Part shown: piece by piece, positions 8,683-15,357 of the stretch
Layout of the letters: every line of letters starts with the position of its first letter
Position numbering within the stretch: position 1 is the first letter of the stretch
DNA from: Novosphingobium sp.
Lineage (GTDB): Bacteria > Pseudomonadota > Alphaproteobacteria > Sphingomonadales > Sphingomonadaceae
Direction: 5' to 3'
DNA: 64,000 nucleotides
Assembly (NCBI RefSeq): GCF_030699305.1
Contig: NZ_JAUYNB010000010.1
Span: 496,001 to 560,000, forward strand
Position numbers and translations under genes: made by a program
Notes under the pieces: generated by a model
The model's database searches: none
Told to the model about the DNA's origin: nothing
Seen by the model: only the letters and a program-made list of their open reading frames with translations

Positions 8683-10260
8683 GTGAAGCTCGTCACACCG
8701 CCGCGGGTCAGTCCGCAAGCGTTCGATACCGCGATGCAGGCCTTTGCCGGGGTGGTCGGCAAGGATTGGGTCATGGCCAGCGATGCTGACCGCGCGGCCT
8801 ATGCCGATACCTATGCCCCCGGCCCGCAGGAACAGTGGCCCTCCGGCGCCGCAGTTGCCCCTGCCTCGGTCGAGGAAGTGCAGGCCATCGTGCGGCTGGC
8901 GAACGAGCACAAGACCCCGCTGTGGCCGGTCGCGCGCGGCAAGAACCTGGGTTACGGCACATCGGCCCCGCGCATGGCGGGCAGTGTGGTGCTGGATCTG
9001 GGGCGGATGAACAGGATCCTCGAACTCGATCCCACGCTGGCTTACTGCGTGGTCGAACCGGGCGTCGGGTACTTTGATCTGTACGAAGCGATCCAGCGCG
9101 ACAAGCTGCCGCTGTGGCTGTCGGTGCCGGGCAATGCCTGGGGTTCGGTGATGGGCAACGCGCTGGAACACGGGATCGGTTACACGTCCTACGGCCTGCA
9201 CGCGCGCAACCTTTGCGGTGTCGAAGCCGTGCTGCCCGATGGCGATCTGGTGCGCACCGGAATGGGCGCGATGAAGGACAATCCGGCCTGGCACCTGTTC
9301 CCGATGGGCTATGGCCCGACCTGGGATCTGGCGTTCACGCAATCGAACTTCGGGGTGGTGACCAAGGCCGGGGTCTGGCTGCAACCCGCGCCCGAAACCT
9401 CGCTGGAACTGGTGTTCGACATTCCTGAGGCCGACGATATCGGCTGGGTGATCGACACGATCGCGCCACTCAAGATTTCCGGCCTGATTGACCAAAACGT
9501 GTTCATTCCCAGCTGGCTGGGCAAGATGGTGCTGAAAGGCCAGCGCAAGGATTTCTGGGACAAGCCCTCCGCGATCCCCGAATGGCGCGTGGCCGAACTG
9601 CTGAAAGAGCACAAGCTGGGCTACTGGCAGGTCGCGCTGCGGCTCTACGGCGAGGAACCGGTGGTCAAGGCCAGGGCCGATGTGATCAAGGCGGCGATGG
9701 CCCGCAACCTGAAAGCCGCGCCGGTCGAAAACTGGTGGCGCACGGGTGATCCGATCAACGCCTATGAAACCACGATGGGCGTGCCTTCGGCCGTGCCACT
9801 CCAGATGAGCGACTGGATCGGCGGGCGCGGCGCACACATGGGCTTTTCGCCGGTGGTCCCGGCCACGGGCAAGGCGGTGCTGGAACAGATGAAGCTGTCC
9901 CGCAAGATCATCGACAGCTTCGATGTCGATTTCTACGCCAGCTTCACCATCGGCGGGCGGTTCGCCAACAACGTCAACATGCTGATGTTCGACCGTGACC
10001 AGCCGCAGCAGATCGAGACGATGAAAAAGCTGTTCAACGCGCTGATCGATGAAACCGCCAAGGCCGGGTTCGGTGAATATCGCACCCATCTGGGCTGGAT
10101 GGACCGGGTGATGGACACGTTCGATTTCAACGACCACGCATTCCGCCGGTTCAATGAAAAGGTGAAGGACGCGATCGATCCCAACGGGATCATCGCGCCG
10201 GGCAAGCAGGGCGTCTGGCCATCAGCCTATCGTGATCAGGCGAAGGAGGGCCGGGTATGA
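8683..10260 (+). CDS. VAO/4-cresol-dehydrogenase-type flavoprotein (para-alkylphenol oxidising)
   Basis: 525 residues, full length for the family. A PCMH-type FAD domain (about 50-240) contains GKNLGYG and GYTSYGLH; a substrate/cap domain follows and the C-terminus has DPNGIIAPGKQGVWPS. By recalled alignment with vanillyl-alcohol oxidase, the phenolate-binding residues are kept (Tyr91, Tyr466, Arg467), His385 in GAHMGF corresponds to the covalent histidyl-FAD anchor, Glu162 replaces active-site Asp170, and Asn429 replaces His466. It should hydroxylate or dehydrogenate the benzylic carbon of a 4-alkylphenol and pass electrons to the next gene's cytochrome. No signal peptide is visible. GTG start with GGGGAGAG upstream. 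Confidence 0.9.
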   Translation: MKLVTPPRVSPQAFDTAMQAFAGVVGKDWVMASDADRAAYADTYAPGPQEQWPSGAAVAPASVEEVQAIVRLANEHKTPLWPVARGKNLGYGTSAPRMAGSVVLDLGRMNRILELDPTLAYCVVEPGVGYFDLYEAIQRDKLPLWLSVPGNAWGSVMGNALEHGIGYTSYGLHARNLCGVEAVLPDGDLVRTGMGAMKDNPAWHLFPMGYGPTWDLAFTQSNFGVVTKAGVWLQPAPETSLELVFDIPEADDIGWVIDTIAPLKISGLIDQNVFIPSWLGKMVLKGQRKDFWDKPSAIPEWRVAELLKEHKLGYWQVALRLYGEEPVVKARADVIKAAMARNLKAAPVENWWRTGDPINAYETTMGVPSAVPLQMSDWIGGRGAHMGFSPVVPATGKAVLEQMKLSRKIIDSFDVDFYASFTIGGRFANNVNMLMFDRDQPQQIETMKKLFNALIDETAKAGFGEYRTHLGWMDRVMDTFDFNDHAFRRFNEKVKDAIDPNGIIAPGKQGVWPSAYRDQAKEGRV

Positions 10261-10682
10261 AGCGCGGTCTGACCATCGCCGCCGCGCTGTTGCTGGCGGC
10301 ATGCAACCAGCAGGAGGCCGCCCCGCCGCCGCCGCAAGCCGCCGCAAAGGGCGGGCCGCCCCCGCCGCCGCCCTACCAGATGCGGCCAGAGGCCGCGACT
10401 GGCAGCCGGTTGGCCGCCAGCGACGGCCAGCGCGCTTATGAAGTCCACTGCGGCTATTGCCACCTGACCGGCGGCATGGGCACCAACCTGCTGACCAAGC
10501 AGCGGATGATGGCGGGCGAGCCACCCGAAAACGGCCTGTTGACCAATCGCACCGACCTGACGGCAGACTATGTCAGGCAGGTCGTGCGGATGGGCAAGAA
10601 CGCCATGCCGCAGCAGACCAGGGTCGACATCACCGACGCTGAACTGGATGCAGTCGCGCTTTATCTGGGGAAGGCGAAATGA
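10257..10682 (+). CDS. Lipoprotein c-type cytochrome, electron acceptor of the flavoprotein
   Basis: 141 residues. The lipoprotein signal ends LLLAAC (Cys16). A proline-rich linker (about 22-42) follows, then a monohaem class I cytochrome domain with CGYCH (about 64-68) and a probable Met ligand in KNAMPQQ. The start overlaps the flavoprotein stop (ATGA), so the two are translationally coupled, as in flavocytochrome pairs such as 4-cresol dehydrogenase (PchF/PchC) and eugenol hydroxylase. The Cys lipidation and Pro-rich tether would hold the haem domain at a membrane surface, unlike the soluble PchC subunit. Confidence 0.9.
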   Translation: MKRGLTIAAALLLAACNQQEAAPPPPQAAAKGGPPPPPPYQMRPEAATGSRLAASDGQRAYEVHCGYCHLTGGMGTNLLTKQRMMAGEPPENGLLTNRTDLTADYVRQVVRMGKNAMPQQTRVDITDAELDAVALYLGKAK

Positions 10683-11050
10683 CCGGGCTGACCCGCCGGA
10701 CCCTGCTGAAAGGCAGCGCACTTGCCGGGGCGGCGGTGGCTGTCCCGGCCGGAGCCGCCGCGCTGCGGCAGGCCGGGCTGGTGGTGTTTGACAGCCGCCT
10801 GCCCGAATCGCTGGCCTTTGTCCGCACTGCCGGAGCCGTTCGCACACTGGACCTTGCCGCCGAGCAAGGCGCGCACTTCGCCACCATCCGCAGCGGGGTG
10901 CCGCACGGCAAATCGCTGGAAGGGCTGACCCGCTGGAGCGACTGGGTCTCGCTGCGCAGCGAACTGGAAAGCCACGGCTGGCGGGTAACGTCCGAACAGG
11001 TCGCCGCGCCGCGCCAGCGCCTGCTGCGCTGGAGCATGACGCGGCGCTGA
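10679..11050 (+). CDS. Small Tat-signal protein, unknown function
   Basis: 123 residues. A twin-arginine signal (LTRRTLLKG, then a hydrophobic Ala-rich stretch ending PAGAAA) occupies residues 1-28; the mature part has about 95 residues with no domain I recognise and no cysteines. It is coupled to the cytochrome gene by an ATGA overlap, so the three genes form one unit. Tat export usually implies folding before transport. Because the flavoprotein has no signal of its own, this protein could be its Tat escort; that is a hypothesis. The 4-cresol dehydrogenase operon also carries a small gene of unclear role (pchX). Confidence 0.75.
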   Translation: MTGLTRRTLLKGSALAGAAVAVPAGAAALRQAGLVVFDSRLPESLAFVRTAGAVRTLDLAAEQGAHFATIRSGVPHGKSLEGLTRWSDWVSLRSELESHGWRVTSEQVAAPRQRLLRWSMTRR

Positions 11051-11074
11051 CAAGCCAATGTATCAACCCCCAAG

Positions 11075-11149
11075 CCCGTTCGTGTCGAGCGAAGGCGAGA
11101 CACCGCGCACAGCGGGCAACGTGTCTCGCCTTCGCTCGACACGAACGGG
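11075..11149. repeat. REP-like long inverted repeat, 29-bp arms
   Basis: Perfect 29-bp arms (11075-11103 and 11121-11149) with a 17-bp spacer. Each arm contains the unit GTGTC-GAGCGAAGGCGA-GACAC, itself a 5-bp hairpin. It lies between convergent genes and can serve as a bidirectional terminator. Confidence 0.85.
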
Positions 11150-11173
11150 GTGTCAGGGGATGGGCCGTAACCC

Positions 11174-12019
11174 TCAGCCCGGATTGCGCGCCCGGACGAA
11201 CCAGCTGGCCCCCGGCATCATCACCGAACCATCGCGGACATAACCGCCCAGCGCTTCGATCAGCGTAGCTTCGGCCTCGGCCAGTTTATCGGGGCCAGCG
11301 GCGCTGAGCACATCGCGCATCGCCATGGCATCGAGCACGAATGACACCGCCTCAGCCACGCTGGCACCGCTGCCGCCGAGCGGCTGGTCGGCCTGATGCA
11401 GGGTCATCTCCACATCGCTGAAACCAGCGGCGTTCAGCATCGCGGTGGTCTGGTCCGCATCGCCAAACCGGAACGGGCCGGGGCCATCGGGATCGCGCTG
11501 GGGCACATCGGCAAAGCGGTTGATGATTGCGCCGACAATCCCGATCCACGGGTTCAGCATGGGCGATGCCCAGCACGCGAACACCGCTTCGCCGCCGGGG
11601 CGCAGCCAGCTGCGCATGTTGCTGAACGCGGCGGTGCTGTCGCCAAAGAACATCACCCCGAACCGCGACGTCAGCCGGTCGAAAGGGGCACCTTCAGCGG
11701 CGGCGACCTGACCATCGGCGCACTGGAACGTGCAGTTGGTCAGGCCCGCCGCATCGCGCCGCCGGTTGGCCAGCGCAATCAGCTGCGGCGCAATGTCGAT
11801 CCCGGCAACCCGGCCGTCCGGCCCGACGGTGCGAGCGATTTCCAGCGTGGTCAGTCCGCCGCCGCAGCCGACATCGACGATCCGCTCGCCCGGCTGAAAG
11901 TCCGCCGCCGCCAGCAGCGCCATGCCAACAGGCGCAATCATCGATTCGAACTGGTCGATATGGGCCAGCCAGCGGTTACCGACTTCGCCGGTCCAGTCCT
12001 CGGTTACGATATCGCTCAT
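11174..12019 (-). CDS. Class I SAM-dependent methyltransferase
   Basis: 281 residues. A Rossmann-type SAM-binding domain starts near residue 45 with VDVGCGGGLTTLEIA (motif I); VAGIDIAP holds the acidic residue for the SAM ribose, and a later motif includes FDRLTSRFGVMFF. It belongs to the UbiE/Methyltransf_25-like group and the acceptor cannot be told. GGAGAGGACGCACC precedes the start. It is divergent from the GST operon with 108 bp between them, so the regulatory dyad at 12092-12106 may serve both. In an aromatic island it could act on a phenol or carboxylate, but this is unproven. Confidence 0.85.
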   Translation of the reverse strand: MSDIVTEDWTGEVGNRWLAHIDQFESMIAPVGMALLAAADFQPGERIVDVGCGGGLTTLEIARTVGPDGRVAGIDIAPQLIALANRRRDAAGLTNCTFQCADGQVAAAEGAPFDRLTSRFGVMFFGDSTAAFSNMRSWLRPGGEAVFACWASPMLNPWIGIVGAIINRFADVPQRDPDGPGPFRFGDADQTTAMLNAAGFSDVEMTLHQADQPLGGSGASVAEAVSFVLDAMAMRDVLSAAGPDKLAEAEATLIEALGGYVRDGSVMMPGASWFVRARNPG

Positions 12020-12091
12020 GGTGCGTCCTCTCCGTGTGATCTTTTCGCTGGCAACCTAACATCGCGCTTGACCTGACCTCAACCGGTTTTA

Positions 12092-12106
12092 GTATGCCTT
12101 ACATAC
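12092..12106. promoter_or_regulatory. Inverted repeat GTATG-N5-CATAC, probable operator of the GST operon
   Basis: Perfect 5-bp arms with a 5-bp spacer end 21 bp before the first GST start codon. A TTGACC hexamer (12069-12074) lies upstream as a possible -35. The motif differs from the ATAACAATTGTTAT palindrome and resembles GntR-type half-sites, suggesting a second regulator. Confidence 0.5.
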
Positions 12107-12127
12107 AAAAAACAGGAGAGAGCCGGG

Positions 12128-12955
12128 ATGGGCGAAGTCACCCTCTATCATTGGGAGCCGAATGCCAATTCCGGCAAGCCCATGCTTGCGCTGATGGAAA
12201 AGGGCGTCAAATTCGACAGCCATTACATCGATATGCTGAACTTCGATCAGCACAAGCCGGAATACCTGGCGATCAACCCGCAAGGCACGATCCCGGCGAT
12301 GACGCATCGTGCAGGTTCCTTGGGCAGCCGCGTCCTCGTCGAATCGACCGCGATCATGGAATACGTGAACGCCGAATTCGACGGGCCGGACCTGATGCCC
12401 GGCACCGCGCAGGATCACTGGCGCATCCGCTGGTGGATGAAATTCATGGACCAGTGGCTGGCCCCCAGTTTTTCGATGTTCGGCTGGAAGTTCTTTGTCG
12501 GCCCCAATGCGCTCGCCGCGCACGGGCAGGACAAGATCGAGGCGCAGATCGCACAGATCCCGCTGCCCGAACGGCAGCTGGCCTGGCGCAAGGCGGTGTT
12601 CGGCCTGTTCAGCGAAGCGGAAATGGCCGAAAGCGGCCGCCGGATCAGCGTCGGCATCCGGATGCTGGAAGACGAACTGACCAAGCGCGAATGGCTGGCG
12701 AGCGACCAGTATAGCCTCGCCGATGTCAACGGCTTCAACCTGGCCTATGCGATGCCGCTGTCGCAGCCGCATCTGGCCAACGATGAAGTGACCCCCAACA
12801 TCATGCGCTGGCTGCGCGCGATCTATCGCCGCCCGGCGACGCGCGAATGCTGGAAGCTGGGCCGCACGCCGATGGCCAGCCGCGTGGCAATTCTGGAACA
12901 AGACTACATCCCGCCCCGCGACGAGTCCGAGGGCATTACGAGCGGAGTGCGCTGA
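12128..12955 (+). CDS. Glutathione S-transferase, LigF/beta-etherase-like
   Basis: 275 residues. The N-terminal thioredoxin-like domain has LYHWEPNANSGKPMLALMEKG, and the order of motifs (EYLAINPQGTIPAM, ESTAIMEYV, then WWMKFMDQWLAPSFSMFGWKFFVG and IPLPERQLAWRKA) follows the lignin beta-aryl-ether-cleaving LigF as I recall it. These enzymes use glutathione to cleave the beta-O-4 ether of an alpha-keto dimer. It starts the operon with a second GST-like gene, a CoA ligase and a PQQ dehydrogenase. GGAGAG precedes the ATG. Ether-cleaving activity is inference; other LigF-like enzymes serve dehalogenation or glutathione removal. Confidence 0.87.
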   Translation: MGEVTLYHWEPNANSGKPMLALMEKGVKFDSHYIDMLNFDQHKPEYLAINPQGTIPAMTHRAGSLGSRVLVESTAIMEYVNAEFDGPDLMPGTAQDHWRIRWWMKFMDQWLAPSFSMFGWKFFVGPNALAAHGQDKIEAQIAQIPLPERQLAWRKAVFGLFSEAEMAESGRRISVGIRMLEDELTKREWLASDQYSLADVNGFNLAYAMPLSQPHLANDEVTPNIMRWLRAIYRRPATRECWKLGRTPMASRVAILEQDYIPPRDESEGITSGVR

Positions 12956-12956
12956 C

Positions 12957-13739
12957 ATGGCGATGATCCTCTATCATGGTGAGCCGAACGGCCCGTCGCT
13001 GGCGGTGCTGGCCGCGCTGGGCGAAAGCGGGTTGGACGTCGAATGCCGCCGGATCGACCTGCTGGCGGGTGAACGTCACACGCTGGCCGGTGTAACCGAG
13101 CCGCTGGCCCGCGACATGGGCGTCGAAGGCGAAGGCCCGGTGTTGGTGGCGGGTGGCGAAGCGATGACCGAAAGCGTGTTCATCGCCCAGTTCCTGGATG
13201 AAAGCGGCTCGAACACGCTCCAGCCCAAGGACGCCTATGCCCACTGGCAAATGCTGATGTGGTGCCGCCGGATTACCGAGCGTTGCGCCCCTGCCGCTGC
13301 GTTCCTCGGCTGCAAAGCCAGCGCGCAGCCGGTGTTGGCGGGGATGGATGATGGCGCGTTCGCCGCGCTGTCCGCCACGATCGCCAGCGAAGACCTGCGC
13401 ACCCGTTGGGGCGCAGTGCGGGCCGGGACCTTCCCGGATGAGCAGGTGGCCGACAGCGTGACCAAAGTCACCGACGCCGCGAAAATGGTCGAGGACCAGC
13501 TGGCCGACGGGCGCGACTGGCTGATGGGCGATCTGACCATTGCCGACTTTGAAACCTATGGCTGGCTGGCCGGAATGGTGGACCTTGTGCCGGATGCCTT
13601 TGCTGGCAAGGACCGGGTATCCGGTTGGCTGGCGCGCGTGGCCGCCCGCCCGTCGGTGCAATCCGCATTGGCGCTGGCATCCGTGCCAAATCCGCAGTCC
13701 AGCTGGGCGCCGGGTCCTGAAATCAACCGTTGGGGATAA
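12957..13739 (+). CDS. Second glutathione S-transferase-like protein, possible partner of the first
   Basis: 260 residues, GST-like but more divergent. The N-terminus has LYHGEPNGPSLAVLAALGESGL, aligned with the LYHWEPNANSGKPMLALMEKG of its neighbour. The C-terminal helical domain has DWLMGDLTIADFETYGWLAGMVD, the usual alpha-6 N-capping region. Its start is one base after the upstream stop. Two adjacent related GSTs recall the heterodimeric beta-etherase BaeA/BaeB of Novosphingobium; whether this pair is orthologous cannot be settled here. It may be a structural subunit or an independent enzyme. Confidence 0.83.
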   Translation: MAMILYHGEPNGPSLAVLAALGESGLDVECRRIDLLAGERHTLAGVTEPLARDMGVEGEGPVLVAGGEAMTESVFIAQFLDESGSNTLQPKDAYAHWQMLMWCRRITERCAPAAAFLGCKASAQPVLAGMDDGAFAALSATIASEDLRTRWGAVRAGTFPDEQVADSVTKVTDAAKMVEDQLADGRDWLMGDLTIADFETYGWLAGMVDLVPDAFAGKDRVSGWLARVAARPSVQSALALASVPNPQSSWAPGPEINRWG

Positions 13740-13745
13740 GCCATC

Positions 13746-15311
13746 ATGCGTGCCATCGACTATTTCGACCGCGGGCATGACCGCGATCCGCAGCGCCTGG
13801 CGATCATTGATACCGCCAGCGGGCTGAAGCTGACCTTCGCCGAGGTCAAGGAACTGACCGAGCGGATTGCCGCCGCGCTGCAACGCGGGGGCTTCCAGAA
13901 TCAGGACCTGCTGGGGCTGTACGGCCCGAATGACGGGATGCTGCTGGTGGTGCTGCTGGCGATGTGGCGGGCGAACGGCAAGTGGATCCCGGTCAACACC
14001 CGCAACGCGATCGAGGCGAATGCGGGGTACATCAACTATGTCCGCTGCCAGTGGCTGTTCTATCATTCGTCCAAGGCCGATGAAGTGGCGCAGCTGCGCG
14101 CGCTGTGTCCGACGATGAAGCACTTTGTCTGCCTGGACCAGCCGATGGGCGATGATCCCAGCCTGGACCAGTTCATGGCCGGGGTTTCCGCCGCCGACTT
14201 TGTCGAGCCGGACATCGACGCGTTCGGCAACATGATGGAACTGGTCGGCATTTTCCCGACCGGCGGCACGACCGGCCCGTCCAAGGGCGCGAACGTGACC
14301 AACCTCGGCTGGGGGACGATGATCGAAACCGCCGCCGATGGCATGGGCGGGCGCACCGCCAGCCCGGTCGCGCTGGTGTCCGCGCCGATCACCCACGCGG
14401 CGGGGCCGATTGCGCTGTCCACGCTCAGCCTTGGCGCTACGCAGGTGATCCTGCCCGGCTTCGATGCGGAAGACGTGCTGCGCACCATCGCGGGCTACAA
14501 GGTCACGCACATGTACCTGCCGCCGACCGCGCTTTACCAGCTGCTCGCCTCGCCAGAGATCGGCAGCCACGATTACTCCAGCCTGAAAATCTTCATTCTG
14601 GTCGGCAGCCCGTGCAGCCCGGAAAAGCTGCGGCAGGCGGTGGAGGTGTTCGGGCCGTGCATGTGCCAGTCCTATGGCCAGGTCGAATGCCCGATGATCG
14701 TCGCGTGGTTCCCGCCGGAAGACGTCGCGCGGTTTGCGAAGTCCGCACCGGAAAAGCTGGCCAGCTGCGGCAAGGTCACCCGATCGATCAAGGTCGCGCT
14801 GCTGGACGATGACGGGCATCAGGTGCCACTGGGCGAAGCGGGCGAAATCTGCGTGCGTGGCGTGCTGGTATCGGATTCCTACTTCGAAAAGCCTGAGGAA
14901 ACCGCCGAAATCCGCAAGTTTGGCTGGCACCACACCGGCGATGTCGGCAAGTTCGACGCCGATGGGTATCTCTATATCGTCGACCGCAAGAAGGACATGG
15001 TCGTCACCGGCGGCTTCAACGTGTTCACGGCAGAGGTCGAGGCCGCGATCACCGAGTTGCCGCAAGTGCGCGAATGCTGCGTGTTTGGCGTGCCCCACGA
15101 AAAGTGGGGTGAACAGGTCCACGCGGTGGTTGTGGCCGACGGGATCGATGAGGCCGCGATCATCGCCCATACCAAGGCGCGGCTGGGCGGCGTGAAGGCA
15201 CCGAAATCAGTTGCATTTATAGACTCGATTCCGCGCACCGCAGCGGGCAAGATGGACAAGAAGGAATTGCGCCGTCCATACTGGGGTGGTTCCGACCGAA
15301 TGGTGAACTGA
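13746..15311 (+). CDS. AMP-forming acyl/aryl-CoA ligase
   Basis: 521 residues, ANL superfamily. The phosphate loop is FPTGGTTGPSKG, the adenine/acid-binding region is QSYGQVECP, the hinge is DGYLYIVDRKKDMVVTGGFNVF, and the C-terminal catalytic lysine lies in PRTAAGKMDKKELR. It activates a carboxylic acid with ATP and CoA in the cytoplasm. The gene begins 6 bp after the GST-like gene, within the same operon. An arylpropanoid, benzoate or medium-chain acid are all possible substrates; motif reading does not discriminate. Confidence 0.92.
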   Translation: MRAIDYFDRGHDRDPQRLAIIDTASGLKLTFAEVKELTERIAAALQRGGFQNQDLLGLYGPNDGMLLVVLLAMWRANGKWIPVNTRNAIEANAGYINYVRCQWLFYHSSKADEVAQLRALCPTMKHFVCLDQPMGDDPSLDQFMAGVSAADFVEPDIDAFGNMMELVGIFPTGGTTGPSKGANVTNLGWGTMIETAADGMGGRTASPVALVSAPITHAAGPIALSTLSLGATQVILPGFDAEDVLRTIAGYKVTHMYLPPTALYQLLASPEIGSHDYSSLKIFILVGSPCSPEKLRQAVEVFGPCMCQSYGQVECPMIVAWFPPEDVARFAKSAPEKLASCGKVTRSIKVALLDDDGHQVPLGEAGEICVRGVLVSDSYFEKPEETAEIRKFGWHHTGDVGKFDADGYLYIVDRKKDMVVTGGFNVFTAEVEAAITELPQVRECCVFGVPHEKWGEQVHAVVVADGIDEAAIIAHTKARLGGVKAPKSVAFIDSIPRTAAGKMDKKELRRPYWGGSDRMVN

Positions 15312-15357
15312 GCCCGAACCCGGACGATACCGGGGCGGGATAGAGAGAGGGCAAAGG

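Noticed and set aside
12936..15170. 744-codon minus-strand frame over the second GST and the CoA ligase
   Set aside because: Shadow of two genes with complete catalytic motifs; the translation has no recognisable domain.
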